A DNA stretch of 64,000 nucleotides from Leishmania mexicana MHOM/GT/2001/U1103. Its lineage: Eukaryota > Euglenozoa > Kinetoplastea > Trypanosomatida > Trypanosomatidae. A program made the position numbers and the translations under genes. This document shows, piece by piece, positions 41,524 through 53,036 of the stretch; position 1 is the first letter of the stretch, and the number at the start of each line of letters is the position of its first letter. The notes below the pieces were generated by a model, which ran no database searches, had not been told where the DNA came from, and saw only the letters and a list, made by a program, of their open reading frames with translations. The stretch lies in the NCBI RefSeq assembly GCF_000234665.1, contig NC_018318.1:186001-250000 (forward strand). Reading direction: 5' to 3'.

Positions 41524-44403
41524 CTTGTCTCGGCGTGTGTTTGACTGCTTTCTACGAGCGAGATATATCCGGTAAGGAAAAGAGAGGCGGCGTAGCGGGA
41601 GTACGTCTGTGAGAGTGAGCTGAAGTCCCTTGCGTAGCACAAAGAAAACTGTATGCGCGCTCAAGCGGGTGAAACCTATTTCTGCAACCCAGCCAGCCGG
41701 TTGCGTAAGACGCGCCAGTGCTATTGGCGGAGGTGGAGCAGACGGGGGGGGTAAGGGCCAGCGGAAAAGACAGAGAGAGAGCACACACACACACACGCAC
41801 GCACGCATGTATACACGGCGAAGCTCGTTTTCCTTCGTGCGCAGAGTCGCTGCGACACCTCCTACAGCGAAAAAAACGTTCCTAGAAAGAGGCGGTAGAC
41901 GACCACGGGTTCACGTATGGGTGTGCCTCTCTCCCCACTTCTCCCTGTGTTTCCACACGTGTGCGTGTGGGTGCAGGTAGGCCTGCGAACTCCGGCCTTG
42001 TCCCCAAAACAGCTGCCCCCCGCTGTGGGTGCGGCAACACAGAGCGATGCAGGACTAAGAAAAACACACTCAATCCGCACTCACCCACACCTGCAGGACG
42101 TTGCACCAGCGACAAGCAGGCGGTCCATCTCTGCAAGCTTTTTTTCTTGCCTTTTTTCGTTTCCGACTTCTTTGTGGCTCGTCGATACTTATGTATGTCT
42201 GTGTGTGTGTGTGGGTGGGTGTAAGCATGCAGGTGTTCAAGTGCGCGTGTGCGTGCATCCATCATTGTTGTTGGCTTCCACCCCCTCTCCGTACACCTCC
42301 ACACACAACCATACAAAGTACGCATGCGCACACTGGTGCGCCATCACACAGATGGAAAGAAAAAAGAGAGAGACGATTGTATGACCTGCCACATACCCGA
42401 GTACGCACATCAACACACACACACACACACAAGCAAGGCACTTCAAGGAAAGAAATCAGAAGGCAAGTAGCTGATACGTGGATACACGCACGCACACGCA
42501 CGGATTGGTGGTCGTGAACTCAGGAGGAGGAAGACAAAGACGAACAGCTAAAACACGTTCGAAGTCGATCCTTGAGGGAGAGGGGATGAAGAAGGGAGCA
42601 TAACACGCACACACACACAGACACACAATAGGGGGAAAGAAGGAGACGATGTGCCTGTGCGCGTGCGTTGGTGCGGGTGTATGAGGGGAGGAAGGGGAGG
42701 GGAGGAAGGGGAGGGGAGGAAGGGGGGGAGGAGGTTGGACTCGCACAAGAGTAGACGAAGAACGTGCCTCGCTACTTGTACGAGCCCGGAAACGTACAAA
42801 AGAAAATAGAAAACAGAAAACAAAACAGAGCCCTCCCCCCACCAATACAAAAAGATAAACCATCATAGAAGCCAAGGTATACATATACATATACATATAT
42901 ATATATATATCGGTCCGTAGAAAGAGGGAGAGAGGGGATAAAGTGTGGAGGGAGGGGGGGAGCTAAACAAAAAAGAAAGGAGGACGAGGAGGCGGCAGGG
43001 GGGATGGGCTGATGCTTCCCTTCTTGCGCTTTGGAGGCGCCCTCTGCCTCTGCCTCTGTGTCGCTCGCTCTCCTTTTTCCGTTTTCCCTCCCTTCGCCAT
43101 CTTTCGTTTACATCGACGGCCGCCATCCTTTCTGTCTTGCCGGCTCCTCTCACGAACCAACATGTTGTGTGTTTTTATTTTTATTTTTTCGCTTACGCTT
43201 TCTTCCTTTTTTCCTTCTGCTGCTGCTGCTGCCGCCGCCGTTTCGTTGCTGTATGATGCGCGCACACACACACACACACGCGCGTGTGTGTGTGTGTGCG
43301 CGTGAAATTTTTTCTGTTTGGGAAAAGGGGAGGTGAGGGGAGGGAGGAGAGAGGGGGGCTTCCTTTTCTTTTTTCGTTTGGCGATATATTTCAGCTGAGG
43401 GGGAGGGGAGGGGAGGTGGAGGGGCTACCCATTACACAAGACAGCGACACCAACCAAATAACAAACACAGGAGAGAACGAGAAACAACCCACGACACACA
43501 CGACACATCATACACATGGGAGGATGTGCATGTGTGTGTGTGTGTGTGGCGGAGGGGGCAGGGGACGACGAGTGAGATGCACAGACGGCCGCCAGCGTCA
43601 CTGTACCCCTCCCCCCACCTCTAACTCCGCCGCCTCAAGCGAACACCCGATCACAGAGGCACAGATGCACATCACCCGCACGCCTGGCGGAATAGGAGAG
43701 AGAGCGGGTGTCTGTGCGTGCGCGAGAGTGAGGGGCGGGGACGGAGGGGAGGGGGGAGGAAAGGATGCAGTGCCTTCTGACCAAAGACCTCACGTTACTG
43801 TAAGAAGGACATGCGTGCTTGTGCGTGTGCATGGCTGTGTGTGTGTGTGTGTGCTACAGAAGGAGAGAGAGAGGGAGCAAGAGCACCCGTGAAACAAGGA
43901 GAAAAGGCAAAAAAAGAAGAAGTTGTTGCGATCTTCCTCTTCGGCACTGTGCCACTTCCCTTTCTCTGTGTGCCCCGCCTCACATCTGGCAGCCGAACGC
44001 CGTCGCACATAGCCGCACAGCGACACACACGAAAAAAAAATACACATACTCGCAGGAGCAGAGCAAGGGAGCGGGAAGAGAGAGAGAGACAGGCATGGGC
44101 ACACCCGCACCTAATATATATATATATATGCATGTGCACGCGGCTGCCTTGGGCCTATCTCGTCGCTCCTTCTCTTTCTCGGTACGTGTCTCGCCAGATT
44201 CTCACAAAACTCTTCAGCCGTCGAGAGATCCACGGAGGCGATTGATGCATAGTACACGCGACAACAAAGGCTCCCCCCTCCCACCACAGAGAACACACAC
44301 ACGCAAATTCGACAGACACACCCGAACAACAGGCGTTTCTCTCCGACGGCGATTGTTATCACAACAATGCGCGCGTGGAAAGGCAGCACAGGAGGAGGGG
44401 CGC
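41524..44403. other. Long intergenic region, no gene seen
   Basis: About 2.9 kb. CA/GT runs at 41784-41796, 42203-42213, 42413-42431, 43264-43298 and 43833-43851; TA run 42895-42911; purine tracts 42686-42735; TA run 44114-44129. Open frames here are repeat-derived. Confidence 0.5.
43262..43301. repeat. Imperfect CA/TG inverted repeat
   Basis: A run of CA dinucleotides with a CG-CG centre followed by TG dinucleotides (acacacacacgcgcgtgtgt) forms a long self-complementary sequence. It could form a hairpin or Z-DNA. No regulatory role can be shown. Confidence 0.6.
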
Positions 44404-45261
44404 TTAGTCCGCCTTCTTGGCAACACGCGGGCGCACGTGGTTGTTCATGAACATCTCTCCGAACAGGTAGAGAAACGCCGTATAGATGCCGAGCTGAAGG
44501 CGGGCTGTTGCCATGGTCGTGCCAGAGCACGACCCCTCCATGCCGTCCATGATCCCCTGGCCAGCCAGGATGTACTTCTGGGCAATAACGTAGCCCGACA
44601 CAAACATCACACCGACCATCTGCACCAGCTGCAGCATCGTGATGTACATGGCGAACGGCCGGGCGAGGTTCTTGAAGCCGGCCTCCGACAGGAAGAAGTA
44701 GAAGTACATGATGGTGTGCACAAAGTAGTTCATGGCGGCGGCGCAGATGAGGGTGCTGCTGCCGGTCTCGTACGAGAGCCACACGTACAGGAACATGGCG
44801 GTGTGGTGGAACCAGGAGAGAAACCGCAGCTTCGTGCCCTTCAGAACCAGGAAGAAGGTGTCGCCGAACTCGGGCACCTTGGAGATGGTGAAGAGGCCAA
44901 GCGCCACACCAACGTCGGACGTGTAGAACTCATCCGGGCGAAAGGTGCAGAGGGTGTCGTGCAGGCCGTACGTCTTGAGGTTATACAGCAGCGGCGGCAC
45001 CACGCGCGTTGTGCCGTAGAAGGCGAAGGCGGACAGGAGGATGTTCCACACGGCCCAGGTTTTGTTGATCACCGGGACGAGGGCGCTGCTCTTGGCATTC
45101 GCGGGCAGGTTCAGGTACTTGGACACCAACTTGGGAGCCTGGAAAACGAAGGTGATGTATCCAACGGCAACGTAGATGGCAATATCATGGTTGTCGAGCA
45201 GCCACTGCCTGAAGGCATAGCCATCGTAATGGTTGGCACCCCAGCTGTCGATCCACTGCAT
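44404..45261 (-). CDS. ELO: Fatty acid elongase (ELO), SWFHH type
   Basis: A 285-residue membrane protein starting at ATG 45261-45259 (MQWIDSWGANHYDGYAF). Motifs: KVPEFGDTFFLVL (128-140), SWFHH (149-153), NYFVHTIMYFYF (178-189) and MLQLVQMVGVMF. The first position of the histidine box is serine, as in the two adjacent ELO genes. It ends in KKAD, a perfect KKxx dilysine ER-retrieval signal. A short insert (about 51-64, LPANAKSSALVPVI) distinguishes it from its neighbours. It most likely condenses malonyl-CoA with acyl-CoA of a chain length different from the adjacent paralogues; which length cannot be read from sequence. Confidence 0.9.
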   Translation of the reverse strand: MQWIDSWGANHYDGYAFRQWLLDNHDIAIYVAVGYITFVFQAPKLVSKYLNLPANAKSSALVPVINKTWAVWNILLSAFAFYGTTRVVPPLLYNLKTYGLHDTLCTFRPDEFYTSDVGVALGLFTISKVPEFGDTFFLVLKGTKLRFLSWFHHTAMFLYVWLSYETGSSTLICAAAMNYFVHTIMYFYFFLSEAGFKNLARPFAMYITMLQLVQMVGVMFVSGYVIAQKYILAGQGIMDGMEGSCSGTTMATARLQLGIYTAFLYLFGEMFMNNHVRPRVAKKAD

Positions 45262-46853
45262 GAGTGCTTGTGTGTGTGTGCCTGCACTTGTCGTATATTT
45301 CTGTATTGCGACGTGCAACGGCGGCAGCAAGGAGTCAGCTCCGAAAATGGCGATTTTTCCGTGTTGATGCGGATGGTGGCGGTGGTGGATCGTGAGACAG
45401 AGGAGGAGAGGAGGGGGTGGGGGTGTACGGGTAGCTTAGCGGTGCTGCGGATGGTGACGTGTGGGGTTTAGAGGGACTGTCACCGTCGAACGTGTGTGTG
45501 TGTGTTCGTGTGTGAGGGAACAGTGGAGGTGCGAGCCATCGTATGTGAGAGGAGATTGCATAGAAGGAGCGAGGAAGAGGGGAGTGGAGAGTGGGGAGGG
45601 GGAGGTGGAGTGTTGCCCTGGAGCGTTCATGGGGCCCCATGCGCCGCATGGATGCTCGCCGGAGGAGACGACGGCCTGCGTACGCCCGACCAGATGATTT
45701 TTGCCGCTTCTAATCATCTTTGTGGATACGAGTACAGTGGGACACCGCGGCAGCTGATGGAGGTGCCCCACATATGCGCATAAAGGCGTCCCACGGGGAC
45801 AACGACGTCGTAATCTGATAAAAGTAAAGTGAGAGCGGAAGGGTGTGTGGGGAAGGGGGGGGGCAGGGTAGCGCACATCGAGCATCACGTGCACCCAATC
45901 ACGACGCATGCGTGCTTAGGCGCCCACATGGTTGCCATCACGCCTCCCTCCGCTGCCGACCGCCCTACAACTCTCCCGCGCATTCGCCCCATCCACCCTC
46001 TCTCTCTGGCACCAGTAAAACGACATGCCGATGAACCCTGCAGAAACAACCGATTTTGGCTTTACGCGTGCAGTGCCATCCTTTTCTTTTTTCCTATTCA
46101 ACATGACGCGTACGGCACCTCCACCCGACTTTTTCTACGTGCACTGTCTCGTGTCGGGTGCACCCGCGCTTGGCGGCTGGGCCAATATGGTGCTGGCGGC
46201 GGCGATAGAGGGACCCATGCAGGGAGAAAAAAAAGGGGCGCGGAAGGCGACTTTGCGTTGGTCACAGACGCACCGCTGTCATCACTCTCATAATATGTGC
46301 ACACACACGTGCTAACGGGGGGCCTTCTCTATACACCACGTGGATGTCCGTTACGTTCCGGTCATCCACTCGCATGCGCACATGCGCGAGGACGAAGATG
46401 GAGTGGGGGAGTGGGCCTTTAGACAACGCATCACTGCCACAATAAACAAACAAACAATAAAAGCGTAAAGGACGTACCTTTTTTTTCTTTTTTTTTTAGA
46501 CTGCTCTTCTTCACGCCGCCTTGCTCGCAGCCTCGGAATCGTGTCCCGCCGCCGCACAGGACTGCAACGGAGTGAGTGAGGGAATAACATTGGATGGAGA
46601 AAAGATGAAGAGGGCGAGTGTCACTGCCCGGACACTCGTACGTCTTCCTTACAAGGCCATGTACGGGAGGCATAGGGTCGGGCGGAGAACAGTGAGGGAG
46701 AGGGGGAGAGGCTCACAGCATCAGCACAGGCAGAGATGCCTTTGCCCCCCCCCCCCCCCACCACCAAGACAACAACGAGAAGAAGCAGTACATGTTCTTC
46801 GCGTAGTCACACGTCTTCACCCCGCTTAAGGCCGCTTTGCACACGAGTGTTCA
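45262..46853. other. Intergenic region, no gene seen
   Basis: About 1.6 kb. GT run at 45489-45505, purine-rich 45590-45610, poly-T-rich 46478-46497, and a C run at 46745-46759. No supported gene. Confidence 0.5.
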
Positions 46854-47708
46854 TCAGTCGCGCTTCTTACCAGCGGGGGCGGTTGCAGGTGCGGACTCGC
46901 CAGCCGCCGCCCTACGCGGCAGCACATAGCCCTTGATGAACATCTCTGAGAAGAGGTAGAGGTTGAAGAAGTAGATCATGCACTGGCCGCGCGCGAGCGC
47001 CATCGTGGAGCCGTTGCAGACCTTTGGGTCTGCCTTGTGGTAGCTTATAAAGGAGAACGTAAAGTAGAGACCCACCACCATCTGCGTGATCTGGAGCAGC
47101 GTGATGTACATGGCGAACGGCTTCACCAGCTTTTTGAAGCCGGCCTCGGCGAGGGCGAAGTACGTGTACATGATGGAGTGCACAAAGTAGTTGATGGAGG
47201 CCAGCACGATCCAGATGCTGGAGGCCTGCTGGTACGCCATCCACGCGTAGAGGAAGATGGTGACGTGGTGGAACCAGGAGAGGAACGGGAGCTTGCGCTT
47301 GCCGCCCATGATCAGGAAGAAGGTGTCGCCGAACTCGGGCAGCTTCGAAAGGGAGAAGAGCCCCATGGCAACGCCGTTCTTGCCGGTGTAGAACTCATCT
47401 TCGCGGAAGCGGCACAGCGCGTCCTTCTGCCCGTACTGGTGAAGGTTTTTGATGAAGAGGGGAACAATGTGGTACACTCCGTACATGGAGAAGACAGCGA
47501 GACCGATGTTCCACAGGGTCCAGCACATCTTGATCAGTCTTGTCGGTGGGTTGCCGCGGAAGATAAAGTCCACCAGCAGCGGGCCCTTGAAGACGAAGGT
47601 CAGGTAGGCGGCAGCAATGTACACACCAATGTCCACGTTGTTCGCCAGCCACTTCTGCACCGCATGGCCGTCGTAGTGTGCGATAAGGTAGTTGTCGAGG
47701 GCCTCCAT
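46854..47708 (-). CDS. ELO: Fatty acid elongase (ELO), SWFHH type
   Basis: A 284-residue membrane protein starting at ATG 47708-47706 (MEALDNYLIAHYDGHAVQKWL). It shows KLPEFGDTFFLIM (122-134), FLSWFHH (142-148), NYFVHSIMYTYF and the same GFKKLVKPFAMYITLLQI segment as the 40681-41523 product. That shared segment is nearly identical at DNA level (about 40920-41000 against 47096-47180), suggesting local gene conversion. It ends in KKRD, a KKxx ER-retrieval signal. ER-membrane 3-ketoacyl-CoA synthase role is inferred from the family. Confidence 0.9.
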   Translation of the reverse strand: MEALDNYLIAHYDGHAVQKWLANNVDIGVYIAAAYLTFVFKGPLLVDFIFRGNPPTRLIKMCWTLWNIGLAVFSMYGVYHIVPLFIKNLHQYGQKDALCRFREDEFYTGKNGVAMGLFSLSKLPEFGDTFFLIMGGKRKLPFLSWFHHVTIFLYAWMAYQQASSIWIVLASINYFVHSIMYTYFALAEAGFKKLVKPFAMYITLLQITQMVVGLYFTFSFISYHKADPKVCNGSTMALARGQCMIYFFNLYLFSEMFIKGYVLPRRAAAGESAPATAPAGKKRD

Positions 47709-49132
47709 CCCTTTTCTAATGGTGCGCTCGATGTAGATGTAGATGTGTGTGTGTGTGTGTGTGTGCTTTAGGCAACCGCTAACATGGGCAGTGACGAACC
47801 CCCCCAAAAAAAAAGAACGCAGAGAGAGAGAGGAAAAAAGAGAGCAAGATGGCGGAGTGGCAGCGTTAGAGGCGGTAAAGGATCGCACGACACCTGAGAG
47901 AAGGTACGAAGATGAGCTTTGGCTTGCCCAGGTGTCTGTACATATGTCAATATGAGAGGGTGGTGGTGGTGGTGGTGGTGGCTGCAGAGGCAGTGGGTGG
48001 TGAGAGAGATGGCGGTGGCCATGAAGGGCTCATCCCCTCGCACACACACGCACACACATAAAAGGGCATCCGCCACGCTCTTCCTTTTCTTTTTGTCTTT
48101 CTTGTTACGTGCGTTTCCCATTCCTCAGCTGGTGATGTATGCGAAACAGCTCACGCGCACACAGACCCCACATCAGTGGACAGACTCCTCAAACACTCTC
48201 CCACCCCCGCGCTCGTCAACACAAGCATAGCCATCGCGACCCTAACCGTCTGGACCCGTAAAGCACATCCACGACCAAGCAAGAAGACGAAGAGAAAACA
48301 CGTGTACATTCGGGAACGTTTGAATCACCAAAAAAAGCGCAACAGGTGCGTGCGTGCGTGCTCGACAGTGAGGCGAAGGGGTGGGAGGTGCTTGAGAGGA
48401 AGGGAGCGAGGGGTGTTGTCCATGTATGGAGGGCATCGGAAGAAGCAGAAATGGCCCAGAGTAGCAAGAGACAACGAGAGAGAACGGAAAGAGGGGCACC
48501 GCATCGTATGCCGCGACGCGGCTCAACGACATAGGCAGCGGAGGTGGTGGTGGCGTGTTGCAAGGCTACGACAGAAGCCAGCGCACCAAAAGATAAGGAG
48601 GTGTGTGGAGTGTCTTCTTGTTGAGAGACTGCGACCACAACGCCTGAGAGAGAACATGCATGGGGCGTAGAGGCGGGGCGAGGGTGGGGGAGGGAGGGGA
48701 GAGCGAGGGGACGGGGGACTGTGTGAAGGACAGTGCAGTCATAAAAAGGCAGGGGCAGAGCTGTGCGAATGTGTCTTGGCGCGCGAGCTTGTCTGTGTCA
48801 GAGTCTCTGCGCCTGTGTGTGTGTGTGTGTGCGCATGCGCAGGAGCGAGACACGGTGCCTCGACGCGTCACCGCAGCAGTGCGAGCGCAACGCGCTTCCT
48901 CCTCTCTCCCTCTACTCCGTTCTGCTGCACCCACCCCCCACATGCTGGGGAGAGGGAGGGGGGGATCTTCTTCAAACACCCACGGCTCATGGCGTCCCGG
49001 CTACCTTTCATCTCCCCTCTTTGTCTCCCCGTCTCGTGGGCATTCTCGCCCATCCAGTTTCCTGTGCGAGCAGGTGCCCGTGCGGTCACTGCCCCCCCCC
49101 CCCCGCTGCGGACGTCCTTCGGCCTGGCTACA
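47709..49132. other. Intergenic region, no gene seen
   Basis: About 1.4 kb. GT run 47743-47765, TGG repeats 47958-47982, CA run 48041-48057, GT run 48817-48831, and a C run 49091-49104 immediately 3' of the ELO pseudogene. Confidence 0.45.
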
Positions 49133-49987
49133 TTAGCTCGCCTTTTTTTTGGAGCCATCGAAGCGTGACGTCGTGTGCACGTACAAGAACACGTGGGAAA
49201 AGAGGAAGAGATTCGCGACGGCGAGGAGCAGCTGCACGCGCGCGGTGTCCCAGGAAGTGCCACCTCACGCCACCGGGTCCAACTCCGGGCGGCCAACCTG
49301 GTGGTCGAGCCGCCTTGTTGTAACTAGGGATGGCCATGAGCACACGATCCGTTACCATCTGTGCAATCTGCACCGGCGTGCTCTACATCGGGAACGGGCG
49401 CGCCATGTTCTTGAACCTCACCCTCGGCCACGCCCTAGGTGCACGACGGTGTGCACCGAGTAGTGGCGCGCCGCGTCGTAGCTCAGCACGCTGCTGCCGA
49501 CGGCGTAGGCGTGCGAGCAGCACAGGAAAGTCGTGATGATAGAACCACCGCAGAAACGGCAGGTTTCGACGATCCCGGAGTACAGTGGGGATGCCGTCAA
49601 TGAGCGCGGGGTTCTTCGAGAGAGCGAGCAGGGCAAGCCTCTATGGCGATGAGGCCCGCGAAGTATTCGTGCAGCCCGTAGAGGGTTTTGAGGAGGACGT
49701 GCGTGCGTATTCTGCAGATCACAGTCGGCATGACGCTCGACGAGCCGTAGCAAGAGGAGATAGGGGGGCAGAAGGCTCGAGACAATCTACGGGCAGCGCA
49801 TCCACACCGATTTTTACGCTGCCACGCTGAGCTTTGTTGCTGCCGTACTGGTACTTGGCGTTCAACCTAGGCCCGCACAAGACGAAGGCGAGGTCGAGTC
49901 CCGCGCCCTACGTGGCGTAGCCCGACTAGGAAATAAGCTCCCCTTCACCGCGTAGCCAACGAAGCCAGCCGCCGAGTTGTCGTCCAT
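49133..49987 (-). pseudogene. Frameshifted fatty acid elongase pseudogene
   Basis: No long open frame exists, but translated fragments in different minus-strand frames line up with an entire ELO protein. A start-like piece MDDNSAAGFVGYAVKG (ATG 49987-49985) comes first. LKTLYGLHEYFAG matches LKTYGLHDTL of the 44404 product. LSKNPALIDGIPTVLRD then matches LSKLPEFGDTFFL, and FLRWFYHHDFPVLL matches FLSWFHHVT. Next are HAYAVGSSVLSYDA and HYSVHTVVH, matching NYxVHSxMY. MQIAQMV matches LQITQMV. Finally DTARVQLLLAVANLFLFSHVFLY ends GSKKKAS and a stop at 49135-49133. The span from ATG to stop is 855 bases, identical to the intact 46854-47708 gene, so insertions and deletions nearly cancel. In-frame stops and frame changes disable it. 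It retains a dilysine-like end. Confidence 0.8.
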
Positions 49988-51247
49988 GCGGTGCACGGGT
50001 GCGAGGAGACAAATGCCCTCGTGTGTAGAGGATGCTTCCGAATCTTTGAGCAGGCGGTGTCTGTCTGTGCCTCTGTCTCTGTGTGTATGTGTGCGTGGAA
50101 ACACTGCGGTGGCAGAAGAAGAGGCTAAATGAATAAAAAAGACGGATGAGCACGTGGGCAAACGCAGAGAGTGGAGAAAGCTACGAGCTGAAGTCACCCG
50201 CGCCTGTCAAGAACACAGAGAGAGAGAGAGAGAGGGACATACAGCAAAAAAAAAGTAGTGGGAGGTCAAGAGGTGCACACTTAGCGACTTTGCAGCTGCT
50301 GGATATGGTGAGAATGAAAGGAAANNNNNNNNNNNNNNNNNNNNNNNNNNNNNNNNNNNNNNNNNNNNNNNNNNNNNNNNNNNNNNNNNNNNNNNNNNNN
50401 NNNNNNNNNNNNNNNNNNNNNNNNACAATACGATGGCAAAGAGCACAGCGCTCTCCCCCGCTCTTCGCTTCGTCGTCTCTCCTTCGCAAGTGCTTCTTAC
50501 TCGACGCCATCCTTCGCTGCATACGTTGCTCTCGTCCCTTTTTTTGTTTCGGTTCGCCTGGGTACCCTGGACACGCGCAGACACCCACCCACCCGCCCAC
50601 CCACACACACACATTCGGAGACTGAGCTCCCCTATTCTGTCATCCGCCGCCTCTTCGTCTTTTCTTTATGCGGTGTTGCTGCGGGACTCTGCCCTTCACG
50701 GAGCGCAGGGGGGAGGGGTGGGGGGGAGGGAAGGGAGGAGGTGAAGGGGTGGAGACGGAGAAAAGACCAGAGGCAAGAAAAAAAAATCATCAAAAATGAC
50801 TGTTCCTTTTCTCAAGTTGTGCTCAAACTACGCAGGCAAGAAGTAAAGACGCGTAAACGACAAAGAGGGAGGCGAAGAGGGCCGACACACACCCACACCC
50901 GCACACGGAGGGAGGGAGGGAGGCGGAGGGATGCAGAGGCACGCTAGAGGGAGAGCGGTCATGATGAAAACATGGCCACTTCTTAGGCCTTACGACACAC
51001 TGTCTCTCCCCTCCTCCTCCTCCTCCCCATTTCGTTGCGCCTTGGTTTCCCATCCCCCGGTGTCTTCCAGTACAAGGGGCCTCTCTGCGTGTGCTTCTTC
51101 AGCCCCCTCCCCCTCCTCCTTTTCGTCGTCGTCGTCGATGTCGTCGCCACCTCTTGGCTTTGTGTTTGCTGTGGATGCTTTTTTTTGTTTTAGTTTCTCT
51201 CTGATAAATATATATATATATATTTTTTTTTTTCTCCTTTTTTTTGT
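49988..51247. other. Intergenic region with assembly gap
   Basis: Holds GA run 50216-50234, a 100-N gap, CCCA-rich 50581-50611, purine-rich 50700-50750, and a TA/T-rich tract at 51205-51247 abutting the next ELO stop. No supported gene. Confidence 0.5.
50325..50424. other. Assembly gap of 100 N
   Basis: Exactly 100 unresolved bases, a conventional unknown-length placeholder. The flanks are unrelated to each other, so this is an ordinary scaffold gap and true length is unknown. Confidence 0.98.
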
Positions 51248-52132
51248 TTACGCGGACTTTTTGGCGGAGGCGCTGCGAGCGGGGCCTTTGATGTACGAGT
51301 TCACGTACAGCTCACAGAAGAGGTACAGGTAGGACAGGTACATGAGAGCGCCAAAGCGAGCTGCGGACTTGGGGACGGCGCACGGCAGCTTGTGAACGTC
51401 CTCAATCCCAGCGTTGTAGGATGGTACATTCACTGCGTACGAGTAGAAGGTGAGCGCGGTGCCGCCGACCATCTGCAGGATCTGCAGTGCCGTGATCAGG
51501 GGAGCGAAGGGGCGAAGCAGCTTCTTGACGCCGCATGCGCACAAGGCAAAATACATGTACATTACTGAGTGCACGAAGATATTCATGGTGGAGAAGACGG
51601 CCATCGTCGAGCTGCCGACGGAGTAGCTGAACCAGGCGAACATGAGCACTGACACGTGATGGTACCAGTGCAGGAACGGCGGCGTCTTCTTCTTCTGCAA
51701 AATCAGCCACAAGGTGTCGACGAGCTCAGGGATCTTGCTCAGCACGAACATGGCCAGCCAGGAACCGCGGGGGGAGGTGTAGGCGAGCTCGACGCGGTAT
51801 TCGCACGCAGTGCTCTTCAGGCCGTTTTTTTTGATGGACGACAGGAGCGCCGGAACCAAAACGATCGCGCCGCAGATCGAGAAGCCAGAGAGCATGAAGT
51901 TCCACACTATCATGCTGAGGCGCAGCCACTCCGGATCTGCAGCCGGCTTCGCGCGCTTGCCGTCGGGGGCCGGTTGCGGCGCGGGGCTCTCGCCCAGGAT
52001 GGCCTTGGCAATACCCGGACCGTAGCGCACCATGCCGAGGTAGGCAAACACCAGGTAGCAGGCGTAGTCGACATTTTCATACATATATTGCTGAACCACA
52101 TGGCCGTTCACGTACTCCTCAAACGGGAACAT
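51248..52132 (-). CDS. ELO: Fatty acid elongase (ELO), canonical HWYHH type
   Basis: A 294-residue membrane protein starting at ATG 52132-52130 (MFPFEEYVNGHVVQQYMY). It has KIPELVDTLWLIL (133-145), the canonical histidine box HWYHH (155-159), and NIFVHSVMYMYF (184-195). It ends in KKSA, a KKxx ER-retrieval signal. A polar insert after the first helix (about 47-68, ESPAPQPAPDGKRAKPAADP) is specific to this copy. It differs clearly from both the SWFHH group and the tandem array and probably has its own chain-length preference. Function is ER 3-ketoacyl-CoA synthesis from family knowledge. Confidence 0.9.
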   Translation of the reverse strand: MFPFEEYVNGHVVQQYMYENVDYACYLVFAYLGMVRYGPGIAKAILGESPAPQPAPDGKRAKPAADPEWLRLSMIVWNFMLSGFSICGAIVLVPALLSSIKKNGLKSTACEYRVELAYTSPRGSWLAMFVLSKIPELVDTLWLILQKKKTPPFLHWYHHVSVLMFAWFSYSVGSSTMAVFSTMNIFVHSVMYMYFALCACGVKKLLRPFAPLITALQILQMVGGTALTFYSYAVNVPSYNAGIEDVHKLPCAVPKSAARFGALMYLSYLYLFCELYVNSYIKGPARSASAKKSA

Positions 52133-53036
52133 CTTTTCGTCTTTGTCGGGACCGAGTGGGGCTCCACGCGAGCGAAGGTAGGTACAGACCCAGACGAGCA
52201 CGCAGAGAGAGAGAGAGAGCGGCAGCCGCCTTTTTTCTGTGCTTTTTTTTCGTTTTACCTTATCGAAGAGCGCAAGATGAAGAGGGCGAGTGAAGACTAC
52301 GCTAGGAGACGTGCTGATGGCGGTTCAAACGACGATAGACTGGCCCCACCAAAGACAGACAGACCCGTACCAAAAGGACAGCGAACGGCACATCCGATGT
52401 ATGTATAAGTATGGGGGGGTGTTCACGGGTGTGCGCAACGATGGCACGCGTTCGAGAACACACCCGAGAGCCAAGGAGAAAAAAAAACGCCGAAATCAAC
52501 AAAAGAGAGAGAGGAGAGGGAGGGGGGGGGTGGCCATGTTGAAGTAGGGGAGAGGTCAACGGATAGCATCCTCCTTGTAAGCATACACGCACACGTACGT
52601 ACAGACATCCGTCCGCATGCACTCCTTCATGAATGGCACCACCTCACCATGCGTGAAAAAAAAGATCAACACGTAGTGCCGTGACATCCAAAAAAACAGA
52701 GACATGCACACATCCACCTGGCACCACGCAGACATAGGTCTTTCGTTTTCAGAAAGGAAGCACGCTTCCCAGTTGGAAGTGTGCAACACGGTCCACTCCA
52801 CGTTCGTGTGTGGGCGCGGCTGCTTCGCCACGAATTGTGTGCAAAGAACGTATGCAGCGCACCGTCAGACCTTTTCCTCCTCTCCACCAGAGGGTGGACC
52901 AGCCTAATAAAACCTAAAAATAATAACACAAGCACAACAATTTAAACCGCATACCACGCTCATCTTCTTGGAGATGTAGTCGCACTGCGGTTGCCATCCG
53001 CAACAGCGGAGGTCCACGACACTACGCGTGAGGCGA
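52133..53036. other. Intergenic region, no gene seen
   Basis: About 0.9 kb of mixed spacer, with GA run 52205-52220 and purine-rich 52505-52530. No supported gene. Confidence 0.45.

Noticed and set aside
42890..42911. TA-rich run as replication origin
   Set aside because: Short TA runs occur in many spacers here (9120, 34707, 44114, 51205), and nothing else supports an origin.
43819..45471. 550-residue plus-strand open frame
   Set aside because: It is antisense to the elongase gene at 44404-45261, and its other part translates CA/GT and AG repeats. It shows no domain.
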